From assembly GCA_017411385.1 (NCBI GenBank), contig JAFQQF010000013.1, positions 40,412 through 104,411 on the forward strand: 64,000 nucleotides of DNA, written 5' to 3'. Origin of the DNA: Ruminococcus sp. Lineage in GTDB: Bacteria; Bacillota; Clostridia; Oscillospirales; Acutalibacteraceae. A program made the translations under genes and the position numbers. The notes beneath the pieces are model-generated. The model ran no database searches and was not told the DNA's origin. It saw only the letters and a program-made list of their open reading frames with translations. How positions within the stretch are numbered: the stretch's first letter is position 1; every line of letters begins with the position of its first letter. Below are positions 8,581-16,780 of the stretch, piece by piece.

Positions 8581-9087
8581 TTAACTCACCTTTCCTACCA
8601 CGGAATACTCTTTGTACTCCTGTGCCAAATCTGTAAAAAATGCATACAAAACCTCTATATGTTCATCCTTTGACTCTGCTCTCTTATAGCTTCCGTCGTC
8701 AAAATGAACCGTGGTTTTGTTTTCTGTTTTATCCATCACTTCAAACAGCGAGGGCTTTTTTCTGTATGAGCTTACATACTCAGAAATACCATATTCTTTA
8801 TCAAGCTTTTGAAGTCTTTTCAGGCATTCGGCATCCACCTTTATGCCCTCCAGAATTATCTCATAGGGCTCCTCTTCAAACCTAAACTGTGCATCAAGCA
8901 ACACATCCTCACCCTCCTGCCTGAGATAAAAACTGTAGCAACAGCTGTAGTTCATATGATTCTGTGTAAAGCTAAGTCCCTTAAGCTCTTTACTCTCGTC
9001 AGGCGTAACACAGCATCCTGCAAGCACCATCACAAGCATTATGACGCTTGTAAGAGAAATAACCGCATATACCATTCGCTTCATCAC
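8581..9087 (-). CDS. Lipoprotein, unknown function (168 aa)
   Basis: Lipoprotein signal MMKRMVYAVISLTSVIMLVM followed by VLAGC (lipid-attached Cys near residue 25, directly followed by a second Cys). The mature part, about 140 residues, is rich in charged residues with alternating strand-like segments (YSFYLRQEGEDVLLDAQFRF) and no recognised family. GGAGGATGTG lies upstream of the start. It lies between the zinc-ribbon gene (31-base gap) and the DUF6935-like gene (one-base gap), so all are probably one transcript. Confidence 0.8.
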   Translation of the reverse strand: MMKRMVYAVISLTSVIMLVMVLAGCCVTPDESKELKGLSFTQNHMNYSCCYSFYLRQEGEDVLLDAQFRFEEEPYEIILEGIKVDAECLKRLQKLDKEYGISEYVSSYRKKPSLFEVMDKTENKTTVHFDDGSYKRAESKDEHIEVLYAFFTDLAQEYKEYSVVGKVS

Positions 9088-9118
9088 ATCCTCCTGTGTG
9101 TACTCTATATTAATCTGT

Positions 9119-10054
9119 TTACATTTTATCTCTGAAATCTATAGGGTCACCGCACTGAGGACAGAAGTTTGGTGCAGGCTGATTAGAAGGCAAAACCCAA
9201 CCGCATTTATCACAGCGCACACCAGTACCCATTCCCATAGGCTTTCTGCTTCCGCATACAGGACAGAACTCGCCTTGATTTTGAGAATTACAATTACTGC
9301 ATACCCACATTGCACCACCTGCTGAATGACTATAAGCAGGCTGACTGTATGTAGGCTGATTATATATAGTTTGGTTGTACGCGGGCTGATTGTATGAGGG
9401 CTGATTGTATGCAGGCTGATTGTACGTGGGCTGATTGTATGCAGGCTGATTGCTTGCCTGAGCATTACCTATCAGCAGATTGCTCAGCTCGTACATCTGT
9501 CTTTCGTATTCCCTATACATATCTGTCATCACATTCTGGGGACGATCGCCGTCGCTGAGCTCAAGCTCAATTTCAGAGAACCAAGGCGAATCAACGCTGA
9601 GCTCAACTCTGAACTCATACTCAATTTCATATCTGGGAGGATTGTAGCTCACGCTGTTGCCGTCTGCATCCTCTCTGTATATTTCATCCCTATGCTCAAC
9701 TATATCTGTGTTACATGCAAGAACCTGAGAGATATTTATAATATCCGGGTTATCGCTTCGCCAATCTCTGCTTCTTGTCACAATAAACTTCTTACTCTGC
9801 ACATCCACATACACTTTCTCGTTGTTACCAAACACAAGGGTAGGGTTAAAGCTCTGCAGATTTCTTTTGTTTTCCTCTCTGTATTCAAGCTGCTCTTTAA
9901 TCTGTGCTACAGTAGAGCTTCTCCTCTCGCTGAAAAAGGGACTGAGCTTTCTTGCACAATCCTTGCAGAGGTTACCGTCATCCAGCTTCCTGTTGCCTAA
10001 AAGACCGATTTTTTCACCGCATACGTCACAGAATTTTTTGTCAAACAATCCCAT
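9119..10054 (-). CDS. DUF4428-like zinc-ribbon protein with Gln/Pro/Tyr repeats
   Basis: 311 residues, cytoplasmic by lack of signals. Residues 1-60 form a treble-clef or zinc-ribbon unit (CDVCGEKIGLLG...LCKDCARKL) of the DUF4428 type; the centre (about 75-190) is a beta-rich domain of unknown role; residues about 203-245 are tandem copies of NQPAYNQPTY; the C-terminus holds two more zinc ribbons (CSNCNSQNQGEFCPVCG and CDKCGWVLP...FCPQCG). In all, six CxxC-type pairs are visible. Such proteins are common in gut Clostridia but have no known function to my knowledge. It heads the five-gene run that ends in a dockerin protein; AAGGAGGC precedes the start. Confidence 0.82.
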   Translation of the reverse strand: MGLFDKKFCDVCGEKIGLLGNRKLDDGNLCKDCARKLSPFFSERRSSTVAQIKEQLEYREENKRNLQSFNPTLVFGNNEKVYVDVQSKKFIVTRSRDWRSDNPDIINISQVLACNTDIVEHRDEIYREDADGNSVSYNPPRYEIEYEFRVELSVDSPWFSEIELELSDGDRPQNVMTDMYREYERQMYELSNLLIGNAQASNQPAYNQPTYNQPAYNQPSYNQPAYNQTIYNQPTYSQPAYSHSAGGAMWVCSNCNSQNQGEFCPVCGSRKPMGMGTGVRCDKCGWVLPSNQPAPNFCPQCGDPIDFRDKM

Positions 10055-10403
10055 AAAAAAGCCTCCTTAAAATTACAGTTTACAGTCCTTTCTCTTATTG
10101 ACTGAAACTAAAAAATAGATTATAATTTAATGGTTAATAAAATTATACAGGGCGGCTCTGTTTTTGGTGGAACTTAACAGAGCTTTGCTTTGAACAAATA
10201 GGGTACCCTTGGGGATTTAACTAGGCAAGGTCTATACCCTCCTTCAAACTCTTGCAACTATATTATATGGATTTCAGTTTGTTTTGTACCCACCCAAAAC
10301 CAAACTTTTCGGGTGGTTTTGTCCTCTTTTTTTCAAAAAGGGGTGGGAAAAAGGGTGGGAACAAATAAAAAGCGCGCACAATCCTTACAAAAGGAGTTCA
10401 TTT
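10055..10403. promoter_or_regulatory. Divergent intergenic region with structured leader
   Basis: 349 bases without a gene, between the zinc-ribbon operon (minus) and the LuxR-type gene (plus). It contains a dyad at 10201-10239 (GGGTA/TACCC outside CCTTG/CAAGG). Nearer the plus-strand gene there is one CCCACCC (10289-10295) and three complementary GGGTGG-type segments (10311-10316, 10341-10347, 10353-10359) around a T7 run (10327-10333). CAAAACCA/TGGTTTTG before the T-run makes a terminator-like hairpin, while CCTCTTTTT/AAAAAGGGG would sequester the T-run. This suggests an attenuator, not proven. No promoter with both boxes and 17-base spacing was found. Confidence 0.45.
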
Positions 10404-11465
10404 ATGATAAAAAAGCTCGCCGGCATAGGGAGTATTTTCCTTGTGCTTTTGTCACTCTTTGGTTGCTCTGCTGTCGGGGATAAATCTCTATCCCTCAGTA
10501 CAGTTTATCTTGCAACCACAATACTTGCTCTCCTCCTGCTGGGAGCATATTGCCTTCTTATCCGAAAGCGACAGCTATGGTTAACCGTTCTGTTTTTAGC
10601 GGTAAGCATTGTCAACACAGGCTACTTTGCCCTTTCGATTTCCTCCACCTTGGAGGAAGCCCTGCTTTCGAACCGCATTGCCTATGCAGGCTCGGTTATG
10701 CTCCCCTTGTCAATGCTTATGGTTATACTACACACCTGTCAAATAAAATTTCCAAAGTGGGCAACCTACACCCTCACAGGCATAAGTGCTGTGGTATTCC
10801 TCATTGCCGCAAGTCCCGGATATCTGGATGTCTATTACAAGGAAGTCACACTAACAACGGTAGGAGGAGCAACCGCCCTTGAGAAGGTATACGGACCATT
10901 GCATAGCGTATATCTTTACTATCTGTTGGGACACTTCTTGCTTATGGCAGGTGCCATAGCCTACTCTTTTGTTAAGAAAAAAATCTCCTCTCCGTCACAA
11001 GCCGTACTTCTGCTGTCCTCCGTACTGGTCAACATGGGGGTATGGCTTATGGAACAGCTTATTAAGGTTGAATTTGAATTCCTTGCTGTTTCCTATATTC
11101 TAAGCGAGGTTTTTCTTCTTTGCTTCTATGTTCTGATTCAAGATATGCTGCAAAAAGCCCCTGTTACCCAGCAAAGCACATCTGCCCCGCCTTCCTCTGT
11201 CCCTTCTCAAAGCAATGACGAGGAGGACAAAGAAAAGGTTCAGCACCTTGCCTCTATGCTCCACACCCTCACACCTACAGAAAAGCAGGTATATACTCTG
11301 TATCTTGAAGGCAAGGGCACAAAAGAGGTTATGCAGGAACTCACAATCACAGAGAACACTTTGAAATACCACAACAGAAACATCTACTCAAAGCTTGGGA
11401 TATCCTCCAGAAAAGAGCTTTTAAAAATAGCTACTCTTGCAACAAAGGAAATCAACTCAAAATAA
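10404..11465 (+). CDS. Membrane-bound LuxR-type regulator (7TM + HTH, 353 aa)
   Basis: Membrane transcription factor. ATG 10404 is preceded by AAAGGAG. Residues 1-22 look like a signal with a lipobox (LLSLFGC); then about seven hydrophobic segments between 30 and 250 resemble the 7TM sensor region found on some histidine kinases and LuxR regulators. A Ser/Pro/Asp-rich linker (about 265-290) leads to a LuxR-type helix-turn-helix (about 298-350: LTPTEKQVYTLYLEGKGTKE and TLKYHNRNIYSKLGI). It presumably senses something in or outside the membrane and binds DNA directly; the targets are unknown. Upstream in-frame sequence from 10284 lacks start signals and is leader RNA. Confidence 0.85.
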   Translation: MIKKLAGIGSIFLVLLSLFGCSAVGDKSLSLSTVYLATTILALLLLGAYCLLIRKRQLWLTVLFLAVSIVNTGYFALSISSTLEEALLSNRIAYAGSVMLPLSMLMVILHTCQIKFPKWATYTLTGISAVVFLIAASPGYLDVYYKEVTLTTVGGATALEKVYGPLHSVYLYYLLGHFLLMAGAIAYSFVKKKISSPSQAVLLLSSVLVNMGVWLMEQLIKVEFEFLAVSYILSEVFLLCFYVLIQDMLQKAPVTQQSTSAPPSSVPSQSNDEEDKEKVQHLASMLHTLTPTEKQVYTLYLEGKGTKEVMQELTITENTLKYHNRNIYSKLGISSRKELLKIATLATKEINSK

Positions 11466-11468
11466 ATC

Positions 11469-11504
11469 AAAGCGTACTGAAGTATTTTTTCAGTACGCTT
11501 TTTC
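11469..11504 (+). terminator. Terminator, usable from both sides
   Basis: AAGCGTACTGAA pairs with TTCAGTACGCTT and is followed by TTTCTTTT on the plus strand; on the minus strand it lies 51 bases past the stop of the gene at 11555. Confidence 0.8.
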
Positions 11505-11554
11505 TTTTAATTTATTATTTCTGATTATTCTGCCAGACTAAAGCATTGTGCAAA

Positions 11555-12910
11555 TCAATGGCGGAAGGCACCGTCAGGAGGTGCCATTCCAGGCATTCCG
11601 GGGCCTCCTGCCATACCCTCGCTGCCTACAGCAACCTGTTCTTCTCCGCTATACAGGGTGTAGGTATCATCTGTCAGGTCAGAACTGCTGTAAACAATCA
11701 CAGAACAATCATTTTCAATGAAAAGAGTTGCAACAGCTTCGTCTGAAGAATTCTTAATGCTTAATTCCTCTGTATCTGACAGACTCTGTCTGAGATTGAA
11801 AACAACATAATTTTGTCCTCCGTCCTCAAATCTGTCAAGCATACTGCCGCTTGCAACAACGGTTCCGCCGTTTATGTGTATACCCATATCAGAATCAATA
11901 CCTGCATCTGCACTTGTCGAGCAAGCCTGAGCCTTTACTTCGCCGCCATTGATAACAAGCCAACCGTTAGAATCAATGCCGTCGCCCTCGCCTGTTTCGC
12001 CTGTAACCTTTATGTTAAGCACACCGCCGTTTACGGTAGTAACCGAAACACCGTCTTCGTTGGTATTGATTCCGTCATTACCCGAATTAATATTGATTAT
12101 GCCGCCGTTAATTGTAAGATGCAGTTCGCTGTCCAAGCCTTCATTTTCTGCATTGATAGTGAGCACTCCCGTGCCTTCTTCACCGCCGTTTATATTCATT
12201 GACATCTTTGAATAAAAAGCACCGTCGTACTTATGCAGCTTGCTTGCATCCTCAACGGAAGCTCCGTCTGCACTGAGCACAATGCTGTCGGGCTTGTATA
12301 TTTTCGCAACATAAGAGCCGTTTACTGTGTTTTCTGAGCCGTCTGCAATAATAACATTAGCTCCTGTAAGGGTTGTATCCACATCCTTTGAGGCTGTATC
12401 TGCATCATCGCTTCCACATTCATATACGTTGTAGAAAATTATAGCAGGAGCTACCTCACAGGTAATATCCACACCATCAAGAATCAGAGTAACAACCGCC
12501 TCCGGATTTTCTTTTGCACTATCACCCAAGTCAACTGCAATCTGTCCTTTTGAAAGCTTACCGCTCAGTCTGTAAGTACCTGCTTTTGTGATGTGCACAA
12601 CTGTGTGAGCTAAAGCTTCCTCTTCGCTGTGAGCATCCTCATCGGAGCCTTCGCCATAGGTGAAATCCTTGCCCTCTTCGTAATACACAATGTCTTTATC
12701 TATATGCGTTGTGTCAGAAGCAGCAGCCTCCACTGTGATATCTTCATCGTCAAGTCCGATATCCACCACACCGTCATCTGCTAAAACGGAGTCTGTGGGC
12801 TGAGCTTCGGTTGTGATGTTCTCCGGCTCGGTTACATCGGAGGTCATACCGCAAGCTGTAAGAATAAACATCAAACAAAGCAAAATTGTAAAAACACTAA
12901 ACTTTTTCAT
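11555..12910 (-). CDS. Carbohydrate-binding beta-helix lipoprotein (Cthe_2159-like)
   Basis: 451-residue lipoprotein: signal with lipobox LTAC (Cys20). After an acidic Thr/Glu/Asp linker the core (about 105-420) consists of Gly/Asn-rich turns such as MNINGGEEG, LTINGGIININSG, GINTNEDG, LVINGGEVKA and IHINGGTVVASG, the repeating strands of the Cthe_2159 family, calcium-binding parallel beta-helix proteins that bind acidic and other plant polysaccharides. The Gly-Met-Pro-rich tail (GGPGMPGMAPPDG) is typical of the family. No catalytic activity is expected. It lies on the same strand as the lipoprotein amylase upstream, but a terminator separates the two, so the transcripts are probably separate. 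Confidence 0.85.
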   Translation of the reverse strand: MKKFSVFTILLCLMFILTACGMTSDVTEPENITTEAQPTDSVLADDGVVDIGLDDEDITVEAAASDTTHIDKDIVYYEEGKDFTYGEGSDEDAHSEEEALAHTVVHITKAGTYRLSGKLSKGQIAVDLGDSAKENPEAVVTLILDGVDITCEVAPAIIFYNVYECGSDDADTASKDVDTTLTGANVIIADGSENTVNGSYVAKIYKPDSIVLSADGASVEDASKLHKYDGAFYSKMSMNINGGEEGTGVLTINAENEGLDSELHLTINGGIININSGNDGINTNEDGVSVTTVNGGVLNIKVTGETGEGDGIDSNGWLVINGGEVKAQACSTSADAGIDSDMGIHINGGTVVASGSMLDRFEDGGQNYVVFNLRQSLSDTEELSIKNSSDEAVATLFIENDCSVIVYSSSDLTDDTYTLYSGEEQVAVGSEGMAGGPGMPGMAPPDGAFRH

Positions 12911-13014
12911 AACATCATCCTTTCACTTATCATTATATCATTCAATTTTCATAATTACAGGTAAATCAATATAATTTCACTTACTTTTCACCTAAAAACC
13001 ACATTCAACAGGTT

Positions 13015-13052
13015 CAAAACGGCTGAGGATATTTTTATCCTCAGCCGTTTTG
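13015..13052 (-). terminator. Terminator after lipoprotein amylase
   Basis: Perfect 16-bp stem CAAAACGGCTGAGGAT/ATCCTCAGCCGTTTTG with a six-base loop, 11 bases after the amylase stop. Confidence 0.8.
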
Positions 13053-13063
13053 AAACGTTTTTG

Positions 13064-14560
13064 TTAATTCACAGTAAAAATGTAGAATTCATAGGGCTTG
13101 AACTCTTTTAAGTTTAAATCACTCAGGGTAAACTCTTTGTCTTCAACATCAATTGCAGTACCGTCATAATGCATTACGCACTGTGCTTTTTCTACATCGA
13201 AGCTGAATGTAACATCAGAGATTGCTTCGTAGTAAAGGTTTGCTACGTAATACACCTTGTTGTTTCCCATAGTCCTTGAAAAAGCAAGGAACTTGGGGTT
13301 GCTTGTTTCCAAGAATTCAATATCACGGTTAGTAGAAGCCAGAGCCTCGTTCTCTGCTTTCAAGGAAGAGAGCTTAGAGATAAGCTCTGCATACACAGGC
13401 TCACTTTCCCACACGATTGTGTCTTTTTCAAAGAACTCAATCTCATGGTCGTAGCCCTGCTCGTTGGCGGTATATATCAAAGGAAAACCGGGAGCTGTGT
13501 AAGAAAGTGCAAACATCGCAGGGTATGTTTCTCTAAAACGGTCAACAATGGTTCCCTCGTAGGAGTTCTTATCATGGTTATCCGTGTAGTTCATGGGGAA
13601 GCTTCCCTCTGCATAAATTGTGCTCAGAGGCAGAGCTTTTTTCATAGAATCTGTATCAAGACCTGCTTTAACCATAAGTGACTGGCTGTAAAGACTGTCG
13701 TTATAACAACAATCGAAAGCATAACAGGTAAGCAGATTTGATGCAGAAACCTCAGCAAGCATCATAATTTCGCTGTTGATGGACTTAAGCTTGTAAACTG
13801 CCGCATTCCAGAATGTAACAGGTACACCGCTGGCGTGGTCACATCTGAAACCATCAACGCCTACCTCCTCAACCCAGAACTGCATACATTTAATCATTTC
13901 TGCACGCATTTCGTAGTTGTCAAAGTTAAGCTCGGCAATATCAGTCCAGTCATAAGGATATGTAATCTCGCCGTTTTTGTCGTGCTCGTACCAATCCTCA
14001 TGCTCTTTTATCCACTTATGGTCCCAGCCTGTGTGATTGGCAACCCAGTCCAGTATAACCTTAAAGCCCATTTCGTGTGCTGTATCAACAAGGTGCTGAA
14101 AATCCTCCATTGTACCAAACTCAGGATTTATTGCCATATAGTCGTCAACCGCATAGTAAGAGCCTAAGGTACCCTTTCGCTCGGTTTCGCTGATGGGATG
14201 TATAGGCATAAACCAAAGAGTGTTGATGCCCATATCCTTGAGTCTTTGCAGGTGGGCTTCAAAAGCTTTGAAGGTGCCCTCCTCTGTATACTGTCTGATA
14301 TTAACCTCATACAGAACACAGGTATCAAGCCAAGAAGCGGTAGTCTTTTTGAGCACAGGGTCAGCACCCGACAAATCGGTCATAACCCCGTCTACTATAC
14401 TGCCCTCTAACACATCCTCAGACAAAACATAATCTTCTTTTTCAAGCTCCTCTGTCGCCTGTGTAGGGGGAGTGCTCTCTGTGTTTGACTGTCCCGAGGT
14501 GCAAGCAGCCATTGACAAAAACACTACAAGAGCAAGTAATAACGCAAGATACTTTTTCAT
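13064..14560 (-). CDS. GH13 alpha-amylase, membrane-anchored lipoprotein
   Basis: 498 residues. Signal peptide with Cys20 after SMAA as lipid site, then a Ser/Thr/Glu linker and a TIM-barrel GH13 catalytic domain. All four conserved regions are present: DWVANH (171-176), GFRCDHA with nucleophile Asp241, LAEV with acid/base Glu270, and NYTDNHD with Asp330. A short C-terminal beta domain follows (about 420-498). It would hydrolyse alpha-1,4-glucans at the outer face of the membrane, probably on oligosaccharides released by surface amylases. No CBM is attached. Single gene with its own promoter (14613-14641), AAGGAG and terminator. The GH13 subfamily could not be fixed by eye; a maltogenic or neopullulanase-like specificity is possible. 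Confidence 0.9.
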   Translation of the reverse strand: MKKYLALLLALVVFLSMAACTSGQSNTESTPPTQATEELEKEDYVLSEDVLEGSIVDGVMTDLSGADPVLKKTTASWLDTCVLYEVNIRQYTEEGTFKAFEAHLQRLKDMGINTLWFMPIHPISETERKGTLGSYYAVDDYMAINPEFGTMEDFQHLVDTAHEMGFKVILDWVANHTGWDHKWIKEHEDWYEHDKNGEITYPYDWTDIAELNFDNYEMRAEMIKCMQFWVEEVGVDGFRCDHASGVPVTFWNAAVYKLKSINSEIMMLAEVSASNLLTCYAFDCCYNDSLYSQSLMVKAGLDTDSMKKALPLSTIYAEGSFPMNYTDNHDKNSYEGTIVDRFRETYPAMFALSYTAPGFPLIYTANEQGYDHEIEFFEKDTIVWESEPVYAELISKLSSLKAENEALASTNRDIEFLETSNPKFLAFSRTMGNNKVYYVANLYYEAISDVTFSFDVEKAQCVMHYDGTAIDVEDKEFTLSDLNLKEFKPYEFYIFTVN

Positions 14561-14612
14561 GAATATTTCTCCTTAAAAACATAAAAATGTTTATGAATAT
14601 CATACAAAAAGT

Positions 14613-14641
14613 ATTATATATTCTTTCTGCAAAAAAATCAA
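14613..14641 (-). promoter_or_regulatory. Sigma-A promoter of lipoprotein amylase
   Basis: Minus strand TTGATT (14636-14641), 17 bases, TATAAT (14613-14618); leader of about 45 bases to AAGGAG and ATG 14560. Confidence 0.75.
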
Positions 14642-14695
14642 ACACAAATATACATTTATCCGTTTATCAGCAACACTTGTCATATATGAGCTAAG

Positions 14696-14734
14696 AAAGA
14701 GGCTTCTCAGGCAGTACTCCCGAGAAGCCTCTTT
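14696..14734 (-). terminator. Terminator of ABC-2 transporter operon
   Basis: AAAGAGGCTTCTC pairs with GAGAAGCCTCTTT; five bases downstream of the permease stop. Confidence 0.75.
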
Positions 14735-14739
14735 ATCTG

Positions 14740-15492
14740 TCATTTATCCTGCTTCATTCTTATATTAAAAGCAAAAACCGCCGCAATTGAAATAATTAAA
14801 GCATAGCCCAACACCCACATAAGCTCGGGCATAATCAAAGAGAACTCACCCGACAATGCATATCTGCCTGCATCAACTGCGTGCACAAAGGGCAGCAACT
14901 CTGCGGTTTTTTCAAAGGCTCCGCCTACAAGGGACAAGTCAAACCATGTGCCCGAAAGCCATGCAGAAAGGTTTGTAAGCAATGCTCCGCAGACTCCACC
15001 CACAGCCTTGTCATTAAAAATTGTACCGCACAGCAAACCGATTGCAATATACAGCACCGCCACAGGGATATTCACCGCAATGGCAAGAAGTATGTTTGTG
15101 CTCCATTCCAAACCAAAAGCGAAGGCAGCAGCGTAACAAACAACACTCTGCACCAAAGCCACAGGCACAAGAGGAAGAGTATATCCGACAATATACTGTG
15201 CAGGCTTGAGCGGTGAAGTGAACAAACGGAGAATAAAGCTTGTGCATCTGTCCTTGGACACAAGGGTTGCCGTAAAAAGAGAGATAAAGCTAAGTCCGAA
15301 CACAGAAATTCCGGGCACAAGATTTGAAATTTCAAAAAGTGACATTTCTGCTTCTTCGGGAATTCCTGCATTAATAGCCGAAAGCAATACCAGAAGCACC
15401 AAAGGAAATAGAATGCCAAACACAAGGGTAAACATATCCCTTACGATTTCTTTTGTGTTTCGAAGTGCAAATACAAAAGCTCTCATATTCAC
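14740..15492 (-). CDS. ABC-2 type transporter permease (250 aa)
   Basis: Integral membrane partner of the ATPase upstream. Six hydrophobic segments are visible (about 20-40, 57-80, 102-125, 135-160, 167-185, 222-243) with the layout of the ABC-2 permease family used for drug, bacteriocin or polysaccharide export. Its start overlaps the ATPase stop by four bases, so the two are translationally coupled. The substrate cannot be told; the HTH+AbrB regulator at the head of the operon suggests expression is conditional. Confidence 0.88.
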   Translation of the reverse strand: MNMRAFVFALRNTKEIVRDMFTLVFGILFPLVLLVLLSAINAGIPEEAEMSLFEISNLVPGISVFGLSFISLFTATLVSKDRCTSFILRLFTSPLKPAQYIVGYTLPLVPVALVQSVVCYAAAFAFGLEWSTNILLAIAVNIPVAVLYIAIGLLCGTIFNDKAVGGVCGALLTNLSAWLSGTWFDLSLVGGAFEKTAELLPFVHAVDAGRYALSGEFSLIMPELMWVLGYALIISIAAVFAFNIRMKQDK

Positions 15493-16214
15493 ACCTCACC
15501 CTCTGTAATTCGCACAAAAGCTTCTTCGAAGCTGTCTGTATTAGCTAAATTCTTCAGTTCATCCGCCGTACCCTCTGCCATAAGCTCCCCTTTTGCCATA
15601 ATTCCGATGCGGTCAGCCAAAGCTTCCGCTTCTTCAAGGTAATGGGTAGTAAGTATAATTGTAATTTTACCTTTCAGCTTCTCTATCTGCTTCCAAAGTT
15701 CACGGCGGGCAAGCACATCAAGCCCCAAGGTGGGTTCGTCAAGAAACAGCACAGAAGGCTCGCTGATAAGTGCCATGGCAATGCTCAGCCTTCTCATAAA
15801 TCCGCCAGAAAGCTTTTTAGCTCTGATATTTTCTACTTCTCTCATACCTAACTCGTCAATTGTTATCTGAGCTTTTCTTTTTGCTTCTGCCTTAGAAAAT
15901 CCGAAAACCCCTGCAATAAATTCAAGATTTTCCTTAACACTCAGGTTAGGGGCAACCGAGGTTTCCTGAGGCGAAACGCTGATTATCTGCTTCACCTTAT
16001 GGCTGTCTGAAATGATGCTGTTTGAAAAAACCTGTGCTTCTCCCGAGGTTGGTCTGATAAGGCAAGAGAGCATTTTGATGGTTGTGGATTTGCCTGCACC
16101 GTTCACACCTAAAAGTGCATACATCTCACCCTTTTCGATAGTAAGATTAAGCTCCTTAACAACTGTTTTTTCTTTGTATTTTTTAGTAAGATTATGTGTT
16201 TTTACAGCTATCAT
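15489..16214 (-). CDS. ABC transporter ATP-binding protein (241 aa)
   Basis: Cytoplasmic ATPase of an ABC-2 exporter. Walker A GVNGAGKST, signature KLSGGFMRR (variant of LSGGQ with Phe for Gln), Walker B VLFLDEPTLGLD and switch His in TTHYLEEAE. ATG 16214 is used because AGAGG lies five bases upstream; the in-frame GTG at 16220 would lie inside that signal. Second gene of a three-gene operon, nine bases after the regulator and overlapping the permease by four. Confidence 0.92.
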   Translation of the reverse strand: MIAVKTHNLTKKYKEKTVVKELNLTIEKGEMYALLGVNGAGKSTTIKMLSCLIRPTSGEAQVFSNSIISDSHKVKQIISVSPQETSVAPNLSVKENLEFIAGVFGFSKAEAKRKAQITIDELGMREVENIRAKKLSGGFMRRLSIAMALISEPSVLFLDEPTLGLDVLARRELWKQIEKLKGKITIILTTHYLEEAEALADRIGIMAKGELMAEGTADELKNLANTDSFEEAFVRITEGEV

Positions 16215-16223
16215 AAGCACCTC

Positions 16224-16631
16224 TTATTTGCCTAAATCAAAATCAGACAAACCCTTAATTTTTGCAAACGCCATTCCTCGTTTGTCACCCACAACCAAAA
16301 GCTTATCACCGGGGGTTATGTCATAAACACTTCGGGCATGCTTTGGTATAACTACCTGTCCCCGCTCGCCCACCTTTACAATTCCGAAAATATAGTTCCC
16401 TTCAGACGTGCCTAAATCACTCTCTGTTTGCTCTTCTAAAGGACAGGACACAATAGCATCCAATGAAACACCGTAAAGCATTGCAAGCTCTGCACATTTT
16501 GAAATATCGGGCAAAGATTCTCCCGACTCCCACTTTGCCACGGTCTGACGGGACACTCCCACCCTTTCGGATAGCTCCTCCTGAGAGAACCCCTTGCTTC
16601 GTCTGAGGTATTTCAAGTTTCTGCTAATCAT
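16224..16631 (-). CDS. HTH (XRE) + AbrB-fold regulator (135 aa)
   Basis: Two DNA-binding folds in one small protein. Residues 5-60 form an XRE-type helix-turn-helix (LRRSKGFSQEELSERVGVSR). Residues 82-130 have the SpoVT/AbrB swapped-hairpin pattern (GIVKVGERGQVVIPKHAR...ITPGDKLLVVGD). It heads the ABC-2 exporter operon and most likely controls it. A perfect inverted repeat TTTAACA-N5-TGTTAAA lies just upstream of its promoter and is the best candidate operator. XRE+AbrB fusions next to ABC exporters occur in other Clostridia. Confidence 0.88.
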   Translation of the reverse strand: MISRNLKYLRRSKGFSQEELSERVGVSRQTVAKWESGESLPDISKCAELAMLYGVSLDAIVSCPLEEQTESDLGTSEGNYIFGIVKVGERGQVVIPKHARSVYDITPGDKLLVVGDKRGMAFAKIKGLSDFDLGK

Positions 16632-16656
16632 ATTTATTCATTCCCTTCATACTCTC

Positions 16657-16713
16657 ATTATATCAGTCTTTATCTTGGTTTTCAATCAACAAACTTTAAC
16701 ATTCATTGTTAAA
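16657..16713 (-). promoter_or_regulatory. Promoter and candidate operator of exporter operon
   Basis: Minus strand TTGAAA (16680-16685), 17 bases, TATAAT (16657-16662). Perfect inverted repeat TTTAACA-TTCAT-TGTTAAA at 16695-16713, ten bases upstream of the -35 box. Confidence 0.75.
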
Positions 16714-16726
16714 ATCAGTAGCAAAA

Positions 16727-16760
16727 AAGAGTCTTCGCTCACAGTGAGCGAAGACTCTTT
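16727..16760 (-). terminator. Terminator after giant gene
   Basis: AAAGAGTCTTCGCTCA/TGAGCGAAGACTCTTT, an almost unbroken palindrome, 20 bases past the stop of the 4365-residue gene. Confidence 0.8.
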
Positions 16761-16780
16761 ACGCTTAATTCAATTAGGGC

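Noticed and set aside
9139-9465. Minus-strand frame with repeating ISLHTIS units
   Set aside because: It is the shifted reading of the NQPAY repeats of the zinc-ribbon protein, with no start signal.
10284-10403. In-frame N-terminal extension of the LuxR-type gene (40 residues)
   Set aside because: No ribosome site at 10284, odd WEKGWEQ-type composition, and AAAGGAG sits right before ATG 10404; the stretch is better read as structured leader RNA.
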